From NCBI GenBank assembly GCA_945897915.1, contig CAMDGB010000001.1, forward strand, positions 107,507 through 171,506: a stretch of DNA of 64,000 bases. Direction: 5' to 3'. Each line of letters opens with the position of its first letter. Position 1 is the stretch's first letter. Below are positions 33,252 to 43,073 of this stretch, in pieces. The notes below the pieces were generated by a model. It was given only the letters and a program-made list of their open reading frames with translations, was not told the origin of the DNA and ran no database searches. Source of the DNA: Chryseobacterium gleum. GTDB lineage: Bacteria; Bacteroidota; Bacteroidia; Flavobacteriales; Flavobacteriaceae. The translations under genes and the position numbers were made by a program.

Positions 33252-34847
33252 ATGAAAAAGGTTTCGCTTTTTAGTCTTGTGCTAATTGTTTCTATTGTGT
33301 CTTTTAAACTTTGTAAAAATGATGATTTTAAAGTAAGTGAAGATTATTTTGACACCATCAGAAAAATCACTATTCATGCCATTCCTGAAGCGCTATTAGC
33401 TGATAAATCAGACAGTATTAAAAGTATTTATAATGCTTTTGGTAACCACGAAATCTGGGTAGATGCGGAAAACAGAGAAGAATTAATCGTACAAATTGAA
33501 AAATCAAAATACGAAGGTTTAAATCCTCAAGATTACAATATCAATAAAATATTTCAGTTAGAAGTAAAACTAGATTCTTTGTCTTTTGACGAAAAATTAG
33601 CTTACGATATTTTGTTAACACAAACGTATGATAAACTTTGCAGTAATTATTACAGAGGAAAATTAAACCCTGATGAGGTTTATAAAAATTGGGATTTATT
33701 TGACAAGCCATTTTCTATGGCGAACCATTTGAAAGCCGCAATTTCTTCAAAAAAAGTTGCATCTTCTATTAAATATTTATTGCCAAATCATCCTATTTAT
33801 ACTTCGCTAAAAGAAGCGTTAGTTATAATAAATAGAATGCCTGTTAGCAATTTTGATTCGATAAAAAAAACAATAAAGTTAAAATATAACACTACTTCAA
33901 TTGAAATAAAAGAAATCAAAAAACGATTGGTGTACTGGAAAGATTTAGACGAAAAAAACACAAATTATTCTTCAATTTACGATAGTTCAATGCTTGAAGC
34001 CGTTAAAAAATTTCAAGTAAGACACGGTTTATTAGCTGATGGTGTTATTGGTTATGGTACCATTAAAGCATTAAATTATAATGTAGACACACGACGTTCA
34101 CAAATTATGTCTAATTTAGAGCGTTGGCGCTGGTTTTCAAGAGATTTTGGTGACCAATATTTATTAATTAATTTACCAGATTATAAATTAGATTTTATTC
34201 AAAATAACGATACAACTGCTTCGCGTAAAATCGTTTGCGGTAAACCCAAAAGAATGACGCCAATTTTGCAATCTAAGTTGTCTAATTTTGTTTTTAATCC
34301 TACTTGGACAGTTCCACCAACTATAATTAGAGAAGATTTATCAGTAGAAGCGGCAGCAAATAGAAGTTATTTCTCAAAAAATAGAATTCTCATTTATGAT
34401 AGAAAAAATAATATTGTTTCTCCAACCAGTTGGAATCCTTCTAAAGCCTCAAGTTATAGGTATGTTCAAAATCATGGGTACAATAATTCGCTAGGTGTTG
34501 TAAAATTTAATTTTCCTAACCATCATTCGGTGTATTTACATGATACCAATCATAGAGATTATTTTGATTTGTCATATAGGGCACTAAGTTCGGGTTGTGT
34601 TCGGGTACAAAGCCCAGTTGATTTAGCTAAAAAAATATTAAACAAACAGGATAATGAACGATGGGCAAATGGAAATGAAATAGATTCTATCATTAAAAAA
34701 AATAAAGAACCTTATTATATCAAAATAAAAGAAGCTGTTTATGTTCACCAATTATATTGGACGAGTTGGTCAAATAATGGCAAATTGCAATTTAGAGATG
34801 ATATGTATGATTTGGATAAAATGTTATACGTTAAACTAAGAAACTAA
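33252..34847 (+). CDS. L,D-transpeptidase, LdtD/YcbB type
   Basis: A 531-residue periplasmic enzyme that makes 3-3 cross-links or anchors in peptidoglycan. An N-terminal membrane/signal segment (MKKVSLFSLVLIVSIVSFKL) is followed by a scaffold region, a peptidoglycan-binding domain (about residues 215-285: DSSMLEAVKKFQVRHGLLAD, GVIGYGTIKALN) and a YkuD catalytic domain. Catalytic Cys449 lies in SSGCVRVQSP with the partner His in SVYLHDTNHRDY. The start at 33252 was preferred to an ATG 27 bp upstream because the signal peptide starts here. Its 3' end overlaps the convergent YkuD_2 gene by 12 bp. Confidence 0.9.
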   Translation: MKKVSLFSLVLIVSIVSFKLCKNDDFKVSEDYFDTIRKITIHAIPEALLADKSDSIKSIYNAFGNHEIWVDAENREELIVQIEKSKYEGLNPQDYNINKIFQLEVKLDSLSFDEKLAYDILLTQTYDKLCSNYYRGKLNPDEVYKNWDLFDKPFSMANHLKAAISSKKVASSIKYLLPNHPIYTSLKEALVIINRMPVSNFDSIKKTIKLKYNTTSIEIKEIKKRLVYWKDLDEKNTNYSSIYDSSMLEAVKKFQVRHGLLADGVIGYGTIKALNYNVDTRRSQIMSNLERWRWFSRDFGDQYLLINLPDYKLDFIQNNDTTASRKIVCGKPKRMTPILQSKLSNFVFNPTWTVPPTIIREDLSVEAAANRSYFSKNRILIYDRKNNIVSPTSWNPSKASSYRYVQNHGYNNSLGVVKFNFPNHHSVYLHDTNHRDYFDLSYRALSSGCVRVQSPVDLAKKILNKQDNERWANGNEIDSIIKKNKEPYYIKIKEAVYVHQLYWTSWSNNGKLQFRDDMYDLDKMLYVKLRN

Positions 34848-35585
34848 TTTAGATTTATTAACGTACATTCTAGTAGGATGATAAATAAACAAAACCGATT
34901 TATCTTTTATAGTTTGAATTAATCTTGGAGCGATAGCCGTTGCCACAGCAGGACAACCCTGACTTCTACCTAAATACCCTTGTCTATTTGCTAGTTTTTT
35001 AGAAACATATTCTGCACCGTGAATCACAACGGCTCTATCTCTTGCTTTGTCGTTTAGCCCAAATTCTAGACCGTCTAATTTTAACGAAATTCCGTGGTTT
35101 CCTTTGTAGGTTTCTCCAGTTAAAAAAAAGCCCAAACTACTCTTAAATGATTCATTTTGGTTGGAAAATGATTTGGCATATTCTTTCCCAGATTTTATTC
35201 CATGAGAAACCAATGTTTGTAATATCACTTTTTTATTTAACATATCAATTACCCACATTCTTTCTTTTGTGGAAGACAAACTGAAATCGATTATCGTTAA
35301 AATATTGTTTTTTATTTTGCTTTGTGCTTCTAAAGCATCGTAACCTTCAAATGCTTTTGTAAAAACATCTAACTGAGGTAAGGAAAAATTTTCAGACTGA
35401 ATTTCACAATATAGTAACTCTGCTTTTTCATTTATACTTTTTGTTTTGTTTTTTGCCATAGCAATTGGTTTCACAACATTTGTTGAAAACTCATTGTTTT
35501 TAGAAGTTGAATTCATTAGGGTCTCTTTAGCGGTAAAGCTTAATAGAAATCCTAAAATAATAAAAGGCAAAAATGTATAACGCAT
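34836..35585 (-). CDS. murein L,D-transpeptidase catalytic domain protein (YkuD_2 type)
   Basis: A 249-residue exported protein (signal about 1-19). The catalytic block reads AVVIHGAEYVSKKLANRQG followed by YLGRSQGCPAVATAI with Cys211 in SQGCPAV, the variant seen in the YkuD_2 family. It differs from the neighbouring LdtD-type enzyme in sequence and domain order. The two genes converge and overlap in their last 12 bp, so both strands are coding there. Confidence 0.85.
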   Translation of the reverse strand: MRYTFLPFIILGFLLSFTAKETLMNSTSKNNEFSTNVVKPIAMAKNKTKSINEKAELLYCEIQSENFSLPQLDVFTKAFEGYDALEAQSKIKNNILTIIDFSLSSTKERMWVIDMLNKKVILQTLVSHGIKSGKEYAKSFSNQNESFKSSLGFFLTGETYKGNHGISLKLDGLEFGLNDKARDRAVVIHGAEYVSKKLANRQGYLGRSQGCPAVATAIAPRLIQTIKDKSVLFIYHPTRMYVNKSKLVS

Positions 35586-35819
35586 TGTATATGTTGTTGT
35601 TATTATTGATAAACGAACAAAGACAAATGTACTAGTATTTTTGAATTAAAAAAATATATTAGTGTTTTTTAACGATTATTTTTTACATTTTATCGGTGAT
35701 TGCAATATTAATGATGAAATAAAAATTGAGAAATTTCATCTAAATAAAAAAATTAACATTTGATGATGAAACAAATTATGCATTAGTCATACTAATAAAT
35801 TTTATTTACAAAATATTTC

Positions 35820-38258
35820 ATGAAACCCTTTCAAATTCTTAGCATACTCTTCTTATCTCAAATCTCTTTTGCTCAAGAAATGGTAACACCAAATCCATTT
35901 TCGACTGTAAACAAGAAGAAGGAAATTAATACTATTAAAACAAAATATCCTATTAAGATTGACGCTACTCTTAACGAAGAGGATTGGCAAAATGTTCCAA
36001 TAGCAAAAAACTTTGTAATGTTTAATCAAGATAATGGGAAACCAGAATTAAATGAACTTCGCACAGAAGTAAAAGTGCTTTACGATGATGATGCCGTTTA
36101 CATAGGTGCGATTTTATATGACAATGAACCCTCTAAAATATTGAAAGAAATTTCAGAAAGAGACAATTTTGGTGTTACAGATTTTTTTGGTGTTTTTATT
36201 AATGGTTTTAATGATGGCCAGCAAGAATTTAGCTTTTTTGTAAGTGCTTCCGATGGACAAATGGATTTAGTTAGAACCACAGAAAATGAAGACACTTCAT
36301 GGGATGCTATTTGGGAAAGCAAAGCGAAAATTACCGATATTGGCTGGGTAGTTGAAATGAAAATTCCGTATGCAGCACTTCGTTTTTCTGAGGAAGATAA
36401 ACAAACTTGGGGGATTAACTTTTTTAGAGAAGTAAGAAGAAACCGTCAAATGTTCACATGGAATCCAGTAGATAATAGCAAAGGATTTTTTACACAACAG
36501 GCTGGTATTTTAAAGGGAATTGAAAAAATTAATACACCAACGCGTTTATTTTTGATTCCTTATTCTTCTCTTTATTTAAATAGTCTGGGTAAAGAAAAAT
36601 CATTCGGAACTTTAAAAGGTGGTTTAGATTTAAAATACGGATTAACCGATGCTTTTACATTAGATATGGTTTTGATTCCCGATTTTGGTCAAACAAGATT
36701 TGATAATAAAATTTTAAATTTAGGTCCGTTTGAACAAATATTTAACGAAAACAGACCTTTTTTTACGGAAGGAACCGACTTGTTTAATAAAGGTGGTTTG
36801 TTTTATTCCAGAAGAATTGGGCAACGCCCTAGTAAATATCCTGAAATTTCAGAAACGGAGGAAGTAATTGAATTTCCGAACACAATAGATTTGGTAAATG
36901 CAGTTAAAATTTCTGGCAGAACAAATGAAGGTTTAGGAATTGGTTTTTTAAACACGGTTACTAAAAAAACAGATGTAGTTATTCGTGATACAAAAACTGG
37001 TGCCGAACGAATTGAAACCGTTGAGCCAATGGTAAATTATAATGTTTTAGTTTTAGACCAGCGTTTTAACGGAAATTCTTCCGTTTCATTAATTAATACA
37101 AATGTAACTCGAAATGGAAATTTTAGAGATGCAAATGTAACTGCAGCAACATTCGATTTAAACACCAAAAAGAACACTTTCAATTTAAATGGTGCTTTGA
37201 ATTATAGTTACGTAAATAATTATGCTAATTTGCCGAATAAAAATGGGATTAAGGCTAATTTGGGATTTGGTGAAACCTCTGGAAAAATTAGGTTTTCAGT
37301 TTTTGGAGAGTATGTTTCAAAAGAGTATGATAATAATGATTTAGGCGTAAATTTTCAAACCAATTATTATTCCATTAGTGCCAACGCCAATTACAGACTG
37401 CTACAATCGACAGAAAAATTGAACTCATTTAGGATAAGTTTATATACGTTTGCACAATTTGATAAGGCAACTAACTACCTTCAAGAACAAAATTTTAATA
37501 TCAATTTAAATTTAACCAATAAACAAAATCATTCCGCAGGTATTGGAATTAATATAAATCCGTTTGAAAGGTATAATTTTTATAATCCTCAAGTCGTAGG
37601 TCGATTTGTAGTTTTTCCTAAAAATTATGGAATGTGGGGTTTTATTTCTACCAATTACAACAATAAATTTGCATTTGACATCAACCCAAATATTGGAGTC
37701 ACAGAAACTAAAGGCTGTTGGTATTGGGGTGTTGAGGTAAGTCCGAGATATCGATTTAATGATAAATTATCCTTAATTTATAGAAATAATTTCTTCAACG
37801 AATACCAAGATTTGGGCCGCGTTGATCAAGTAGGAAATGATATTATTTTTGCAAAAAGAGACAATCAAACTTTAGAAACGAGTTTGGAAGGAAAATATTC
37901 CATCACTGCAAAAATGAATTTCGGATTAAAATTAAGACACTATTGGTCGTTTTCAGAAAATAACTCGTACTATAAATTGTTAGAAAATGGTTATACTGGA
38001 GCCTATTCTTATATAGATAATGCTAATCAGAATTTAAATTTATGGAACTTTGATTTGTCTTATAGTTGGTGGTTTGCACCAGGAAGTCAAATGTCGTTTT
38101 TATACAGAAATTCAGCTGGTATTTTTCAAAATGCGATAGATAAAAATTATATTTATAATACCAAAAAAGTATTTAACCATGAAGACTTAAATCATACTTT
38201 TTCTGTTAGTATTCGTTACTTTATTGATTATAATCAAGCTAAGAATGCTCTTAAATAA
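35820..38258 (+). CDS. DUF5916 outer-membrane protein with CBM9-like domain
   Basis: An 812-residue exported protein (signal ends ISFAQ). Residues about 40-215 are a carbohydrate-binding-9-like beta sandwich (KIDATLNEEDWQNVPIAKNF; VKVLYDDDAVYIGAILYDNE; WVVEMKIPYAALRFSEED). The C-terminal 580 residues are the DUF5916 region, Asn/Tyr-rich and beta-stranded, likely a membrane barrel. Sugar or lipid-linked transport or binding is possible, but no function is established for the family. A 234-bp AT-rich spacer upstream holds nothing else. Confidence 0.85.
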   Translation: MKPFQILSILFLSQISFAQEMVTPNPFSTVNKKKEINTIKTKYPIKIDATLNEEDWQNVPIAKNFVMFNQDNGKPELNELRTEVKVLYDDDAVYIGAILYDNEPSKILKEISERDNFGVTDFFGVFINGFNDGQQEFSFFVSASDGQMDLVRTTENEDTSWDAIWESKAKITDIGWVVEMKIPYAALRFSEEDKQTWGINFFREVRRNRQMFTWNPVDNSKGFFTQQAGILKGIEKINTPTRLFLIPYSSLYLNSLGKEKSFGTLKGGLDLKYGLTDAFTLDMVLIPDFGQTRFDNKILNLGPFEQIFNENRPFFTEGTDLFNKGGLFYSRRIGQRPSKYPEISETEEVIEFPNTIDLVNAVKISGRTNEGLGIGFLNTVTKKTDVVIRDTKTGAERIETVEPMVNYNVLVLDQRFNGNSSVSLINTNVTRNGNFRDANVTAATFDLNTKKNTFNLNGALNYSYVNNYANLPNKNGIKANLGFGETSGKIRFSVFGEYVSKEYDNNDLGVNFQTNYYSISANANYRLLQSTEKLNSFRISLYTFAQFDKATNYLQEQNFNINLNLTNKQNHSAGIGININPFERYNFYNPQVVGRFVVFPKNYGMWGFISTNYNNKFAFDINPNIGVTETKGCWYWGVEVSPRYRFNDKLSLIYRNNFFNEYQDLGRVDQVGNDIIFAKRDNQTLETSLEGKYSITAKMNFGLKLRHYWSFSENNSYYKLLENGYTGAYSYIDNANQNLNLWNFDLSYSWWFAPGSQMSFLYRNSAGIFQNAIDKNYIYNTKKVFNHEDLNHTFSVSIRYFIDYNQAKNALK

Positions 38259-38373
38259 TAAAACTATTTTTTAAGTATTTCTTAATATTAAAATTAAGAA
38301 AACCTTTTCGTTACTAACTTTTTTAAGTCGGCGTTTAAAAATTTAGTAACTTCGTATCTTAAATACTTCATCG

Positions 38374-39882
38374 ATGAACAAAAAAGTAATTTTAATGATT
38401 TTGGACGGTTGGGGACATTCTCCAGATCCAAAAGTTTCCGCCATAGATAATGCGAATACACCTTTTATAGATTCGCTATATAAAAACTATCCTAATGCCG
38501 AATTGCGCACAGACGGACTTCACGTAGGTTTGCCAGAAGGTCAAATGGGAAATTCAGAAGTAGGTCACATGAATTTAGGCGCAGGACGAATTGTATACCA
38601 GGATTTAGCAAAAATTAATTTAGCAGTTAAAAATCATACTTTAAAAAATGAAAAGCCTTTGCTTGATGCCTTCAATTACGCAAAAAAGAATCATAAAAAC
38701 GTTCATTTTTTAGGATTGGTTTCTGATGGAGGCGTGCATTCTCACACTTCACATTTACGCGGCTTAATTGAAGCGGCTCAAGAAAATGGCGTATCAAATA
38801 TGTTTGTTCACGCTTTTACCGATGGGCGAGATGTGGATCCAAAATCGGGAAAAAAGTACATACAAGATTTACAAAATTTTCTTTTAAACACCAATGCAAA
38901 ATTAGCGTCAGTTATTGGAAGATATTATGCAATGGACAGAGACAAACGTTGGGAGCGAATAAAATTAGCCTATGACTTATTGGTGAATGGTTTTGGTGAA
39001 AAAACTTCAAATGTTGCGGCAAGTATTCAAAAAAGTTATGATGCAAATGTAACCGATGAATTTATTCAGCCGTTATTTTCTTCAGAAGGAAAAACGATTC
39101 AACCTGATGATGTGGTAATTTTCTTTAATTTCCGTACGGATAGAGGTAGGGAATTAACAGAAGTACTTTCGCAAACTGATTTTCATGAGCAAAACATGCA
39201 CAAATTACCATTGTATTATGTTACTTTAACCAATTATGACGATACATATAAAAACGTGCACGTAATTTACGATAAAGACAATATTACTGAAACATTAGGC
39301 GAAGTACTTTCTAAATCTGGAAAAAAACAAATCAGAATTGCAGAAACAGAAAAATATCCTCACGTAACTTTTTTCTTTTCGGGTGGAAGAGAGGCACCTT
39401 TTGTTGGGGAATCTCGAATATTAAAAAACTCACCAAAAGTAGCTACTTACGATTTACAACCCGAAATGAGTGCTTTCGAATTAAAAGATGCTTTAGTACC
39501 TGAATTACAAAAAGGCGAAGTAGATTTTGTGTGTTTAAATTTTGCAAATGGCGATATGGTTGGACACACAGGAAGTATGCCAGCAGCTATAAAAGCATGT
39601 GAAGCTGTTGATGTTTGTGTAAAAGAAATTATTGAAACCGCTTTAGCAAATAATTATACCACAATCGTAATTGCCGACCACGGAAATTGTGAAACCATGA
39701 TAAATCCAGATGGTTCGCCAAATACGGCACATACAACCAATCCAGTGCCCGTAATTTTAGTAGATAATGATAAAATACAAATAAAATCAGGTGTTTTGGG
39801 AGATATTGCCCCAACAATTTTAGATTTAATGGGAATTGTACAGCCGGAAGTTATGACGCAACATTCGTTGTTGGTGAAGTAA
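38374..39882 (+). CDS. gpmI: 2,3-bisphosphoglycerate-independent phosphoglycerate mutase
   Basis: Interconverts 3- and 2-phosphoglycerate in glycolysis. It has 502 residues, near the usual 510. The metal-binding start is ILMILDGWG with Asp11. The phosphoserine nucleophile is Ser61 in GQMGNSEVGHMNLGAGRIVYQ. The C-terminal metal block is VIADHGNCETMINPDG and TAHTTNPVPVI. A possible -7 box TAACTTCG is at 38347-38354, 19 bp before the ATG. Monocistronic. Confidence 0.96.
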   Translation: MNKKVILMILDGWGHSPDPKVSAIDNANTPFIDSLYKNYPNAELRTDGLHVGLPEGQMGNSEVGHMNLGAGRIVYQDLAKINLAVKNHTLKNEKPLLDAFNYAKKNHKNVHFLGLVSDGGVHSHTSHLRGLIEAAQENGVSNMFVHAFTDGRDVDPKSGKKYIQDLQNFLLNTNAKLASVIGRYYAMDRDKRWERIKLAYDLLVNGFGEKTSNVAASIQKSYDANVTDEFIQPLFSSEGKTIQPDDVVIFFNFRTDRGRELTEVLSQTDFHEQNMHKLPLYYVTLTNYDDTYKNVHVIYDKDNITETLGEVLSKSGKKQIRIAETEKYPHVTFFFSGGREAPFVGESRILKNSPKVATYDLQPEMSAFELKDALVPELQKGEVDFVCLNFANGDMVGHTGSMPAAIKACEAVDVCVKEIIETALANNYTTIVIADHGNCETMINPDGSPNTAHTTNPVPVILVDNDKIQIKSGVLGDIAPTILDLMGIVQPEVMTQHSLLVK

Positions 39883-39945
39883 AAAAAACTTCAAGAGTTT
39901 AAATCCTTGGAGGGTTTAATAAATATAATAATCTGCGCACCTATT

Positions 39946-40563
39946 TTAAAATTCTGAACCCGTAAATAAATTCTGGTTCACTTCATCTATATAAGTCAAA
40001 ATTTCTTCTTTACCTAAAGCGCTTTCTGCAGAAGTCACAAAATATTGTGGCATTTCAGCCCAATCGTTGGCTAATAAATTTTTCTTGTATGCTTCTACGT
40101 GTTTGTGAATATGCGTTTTTCCTAACTTGTCAGCTTTGGTAAAAACAATACAAAACGGAATTTCACTTTCGCCTAAATATTCTATAAATTCTGTATCAAT
40201 TTTTTGTGGTTCGTGTCTAATATCTACCAAAACAAACGCACAAATAAGTTGTTCTCTAGTTTCAAAATAATCAGTAATAAATTGTTGAAATATTGCTTTT
40301 GTTGTCTTTGAAACTTTTGCGTATCCATAACCTGGTAAATCTACTAAATGCCAGTTTTTGTTAATTAAAAAATGATTAATTAATTGGGTTTTTCCTGGTC
40401 TTCCAGAGGTTTTAGCAAGATTTTTATGGTTGGTAATCATATTAATTAATGATGATTTTCCAACATTTGATCGTCCAATAAAAGCATATTCTGGAATTCT
40501 GTCTTTCGGACATTTTTCCACAATAGAATTACTTATTACAAATTCGGCGGTATTAATTTTCAT
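39946..40563 (-). CDS. engB: ribosome biogenesis GTP-binding protein EngB (YihA/YsxC)
   Basis: A GTPase for assembly of the 50S subunit. With the start at 40563 (MKINTAEFVISNS) it has 205 residues, the normal size; the open frame reaches 40590 but adds nine non-conserved residues. G1 motif GRSNVGKSS (about residue 31), G2 region with KTSGRPGKTQLINHF, G3 DLPGYGYAKVSK and G4 TKADKL. Confidence 0.94.
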   Translation of the reverse strand: MKINTAEFVISNSIVEKCPKDRIPEYAFIGRSNVGKSSLINMITNHKNLAKTSGRPGKTQLINHFLINKNWHLVDLPGYGYAKVSKTTKAIFQQFITDYFETREQLICAFVLVDIRHEPQKIDTEFIEYLGESEIPFCIVFTKADKLGKTHIHKHVEAYKKNLLANDWAEMPQYFVTSAESALGKEEILTYIDEVNQNLFTGSEF

Positions 40564-40634
40564 TTGATTTATAGTATTTAAACTACTCATAAGATTGAAG
40601 TAGGATATTCTTTTTTCTTAATTTAAAGGAGAAT

Positions 40635-41390
40635 TTATAATTTTTTCTCGCTAAGCCAACCAAATAATAAATCATTAAATTGATCTGGTTCTTCCATCAT
40701 GGCCGCATGACCACATTTGTCAATCCAATATAAATCTGAATTTGGAAGCAGTTTTTTAAATTCTTCCGCTACTTCTGGTGGTGTTACTTTATCTTGTTTT
40801 CCCCAAATAATACATGTTGCCACATGCATTTTAGGTAAATCTTTAGCCATATTATGACGAATGGCGCTTTTGGCAATGGTTAACGTTTTCAGTAATTTAA
40901 TTCTATCATTTACGGTTGCAAAAACTTCATCAATTATTTCTTTTGTGGCCACTTCTGGATTGTAAAACACATCTTCTGCTTTTTTTCTAATGTATTCATA
41001 ATCACCACGTTTTGGGTAACTTTCACCCATTGCACTTTCGTATAAACCCGAACTTCCAGTAATTACTAATCCTCTAACTAATTCAGGATATTGTTTCGTA
41101 AAATACAAACCAATGTGTCCACCTAATGAATTTCCAACCAAAATTACACGTTCCAATCCTTTGAAAGTAATAAAATCTTTAACATATCTGGCAAATGCTT
41201 TTACGTTAGTTTTTAATAAACTTTGGGTGTAAATTGGCAATTCAGGAATAATCACTTTGTATCCTTTACTTGGAAAGTAATTAGCCACGCCGTCAAAATT
41301 ACTTAAACCGCCCATCAAACCATGTAAAACAATGATTGGTGTGCCTTCTCCAGCTTCGAAATAAGTATATTTTTTTTCTTTCTTTATCAT
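40635..41390 (-). CDS. alpha/beta hydrolase
   Basis: A 251-residue alpha/beta-hydrolase-fold protein. Oxyanion strand motif PIIVLHGLMGGLSNFDGV, nucleophile elbow GNSLGGHIGL with the catalytic Ser (about residue 88), acid Asp near IWGKQDKVTPPE, and catalytic His in DKCGHAAMMEEPDQF. The substrate is unknown; the cofactor-free type is typical of esterases or MhpC-like hydrolases. It is next to engB on the same strand and divergent from mraZ. Confidence 0.85.
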   Translation of the reverse strand: MIKKEKKYTYFEAGEGTPIIVLHGLMGGLSNFDGVANYFPSKGYKVIIPELPIYTQSLLKTNVKAFARYVKDFITFKGLERVILVGNSLGGHIGLYFTKQYPELVRGLVITGSSGLYESAMGESYPKRGDYEYIRKKAEDVFYNPEVATKEIIDEVFATVNDRIKLLKTLTIAKSAIRHNMAKDLPKMHVATCIIWGKQDKVTPPEVAEEFKKLLPNSDLYWIDKCGHAAMMEEPDQFNDLLFGWLSEKKL

Positions 41391-41608
41391 AAAAACATCT
41401 TCGTGATCAAATCATCTAATATTTACAAAAATACATTTTTTTTCCACATTTGTTTACTATTACATATTATTAAATTGTTTCCAACCTAAAACCCTAATTT
41501 TCAAATTGTTTTGAGAATTATAACTGAAATTAACAGTGTTTTTTCAATAATATCTACCATCGTTAAAAACTTAAATTCTTTGTCAATATCAGTATTTTCT
41601 GCACATAA

Positions 41609-41674
41609 GTGGTAATCCTGTCATTTTTTCATAAAAACTTATTAACAAAGTGGTATTTTGTGGTAAAAAGTGGT
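41609..41674 (+). promoter_or_regulatory. predicted MraZ operator: GTGGT direct repeats upstream of mraZ
   Basis: Three GTGGT boxes occur at exact 10-bp intervals (41650-41654, 41660-41664, 41670-41674), with a fourth at 41609-41613. In E. coli MraZ represses its own dcw promoter by binding TGGGN direct repeats separated by 5 bp, the same 10-bp period, so this is read as an autoregulatory MraZ site; this is inference from spacing and position. The last box ends 45 bp before the mraZ start. The 329-bp spacer 41391-41719 has no gene. Confidence 0.65.
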
Positions 41675-41685
41675 AAAATATTTTT

Positions 41686-41693
41686 TAAATTTG
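41686..41693 (+). promoter_or_regulatory. promoter -7 box for the dcw operon (TAAATTTG)
   Basis: TAAATTTG matches TAnnTTTG, just downstream of the GTGGT boxes, 26 bp before the mraZ start. The -33 region falls inside the boxes, as expected for a repressor-occupied promoter. Confidence 0.55.
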
Positions 41694-41719
41694 TCTCAAT
41701 AATAATTCATTTATAAAAG

Positions 41720-42190
41720 TTGAATACATTTTTAGGAACATACGAGTGCAAAGTTGATGCAAAAGGAAGGTTAATGGTACCTGCGCCTCTTAAGAAACAA
41801 CTGGGTAATTTTGAAGAAGGTTTTGTATTGAAGCGTTCCGTTTTTCAACCTTGCTTAGAGTTGTATCCTATGAAGGAGTGGAATAAAGTCATGCAGAAAA
41901 TCAATAAATTAAATCGCTTTGTAAAAAAGAACAACGATTTCATTAGAGCATTTACTGCAGGTGTAAGAATGGTTGAAATTGATGCAACAGGAAGGTTATT
42001 AATCCCGAAAGATTTGGTGTTGTTTTCTAAAATAGATAAAGATATTGTATTGTCATCTGCCGTTTCGATAATTGAAATTTGGGATAAAAATTTATACGAA
42101 TCTGCATTAGAACATGCAATGGTTGATTTTGCAGATTTAGCCGAAGAAGTTATGGGTAACCAAAATGATGAGGAAGATGGAATATCATAA
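41720..42190 (+). CDS. mraZ: transcriptional regulator MraZ
   Basis: A 156-residue AbrB-like ring-forming DNA-binding regulator. Two SpoVT/MraZ repeats: FLGTYECKVDAKGRLMVPAP (residues 4-23) and the second at VEIDATGRLLIPKDLVLFSK. It starts with TTG. It is the first gene of the dcw cluster and probably controls it through the GTGGT boxes upstream. Its 3' end overlaps the rsmH start by 14 bp. Confidence 0.95.
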   Translation: MNTFLGTYECKVDAKGRLMVPAPLKKQLGNFEEGFVLKRSVFQPCLELYPMKEWNKVMQKINKLNRFVKKNNDFIRAFTAGVRMVEIDATGRLLIPKDLVLFSKIDKDIVLSSAVSIIEIWDKNLYESALEHAMVDFADLAEEVMGNQNDEEDGIS

Positions 42191-43073
42191 CCCGGTACTT
42201 TTAAAAGAAACGGTTGCCGGTTTGAACATTAAACCAGAAGGAATTTACGTTGATGTCACTTTTGGTGGAGGCGGACATTCTAAAGAAATAATGAAACATT
42301 TAGGGCCAAACGGAAAATTGTTTGGTTTTGACCAAGATACAGACGCATTGGCAAATAATATAGATGATGAACGATTTGTTTTAATTAATGAAAATTTCAG
42401 ATTTATTAAAAGGTTCTTACGTTTTTATGGTGTCAAACAGGTAGACGGAATTTTAGCCGATTTCGGAGTTTCTTCTCATCAATTTGATGTAGCAGATAGA
42501 GGTTTTTCTACAAGATTTGATGGTGCTTTAGATATGAGAATGAACCAGAATGATACGCTTTCTGCATATGAAGTGGTAAATGATTATACAGAAAATGAAT
42601 TAAAACGAGTTTTCTTAGATTTTGGTGAATTGAAGAACGGTGGAGCAATGGCAAATGTTATTGTAGCCGCTAGAGCGGATAAAAAAATTAAAAATTCGGA
42701 GCAGTTGAAAGAAGTTTTGTCTCGCTTTTTACCAGGTCATAAAGCAAATAAAATATTAGCTCAAATTTATCAAGCAATCCGCATTGAAGTAAACCAGGAA
42801 ATTGAAGTATTGAAAGAATTTTTAATTCAAACAGAAGAATTATTGGTTTCCGGAGGAAGATTGAGTGTCCTTTCTTATCATTCTTTAGAAGACAGATTGG
42901 TAAAAAGATTTATAAGAAATGGCATGTTTGAAGGAGAGCCAGAACGCGACTTTTTCGGAAATTTTGAAGTACCTTTTAAAAGTATTGAAAAGTTAATTGT
43001 GCCTTCAGCTGCAGAAATACAAATAAACAACAGAGCTAGAAGTGCAAAACTTCGTGTAGCAGAAAAAAAATAA
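42177..43073 (+). CDS. rsmH: 16S rRNA (cytosine-N4) methyltransferase RsmH
   Basis: N4-methylates C1402 of 16S rRNA. With the start at 42177 (MEYHNPVLLKETV) it has 298 residues; an in-frame ATG 12 bp upstream is possible. The SAM-binding core is IYVDVTFGGGGHSKEI and FGFDQDTDAL, and the GILADFGVSSHQFDVADRGFS signature is clear. Overlap with mraZ and a TAATG junction with ftsL show tight coupling in the dcw operon. Confidence 0.96.
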   Translation: MEYHNPVLLKETVAGLNIKPEGIYVDVTFGGGGHSKEIMKHLGPNGKLFGFDQDTDALANNIDDERFVLINENFRFIKRFLRFYGVKQVDGILADFGVSSHQFDVADRGFSTRFDGALDMRMNQNDTLSAYEVVNDYTENELKRVFLDFGELKNGGAMANVIVAARADKKIKNSEQLKEVLSRFLPGHKANKILAQIYQAIRIEVNQEIEVLKEFLIQTEELLVSGGRLSVLSYHSLEDRLVKRFIRNGMFEGEPERDFFGNFEVPFKSIEKLIVPSAAEIQINNRARSAKLRVAEKK

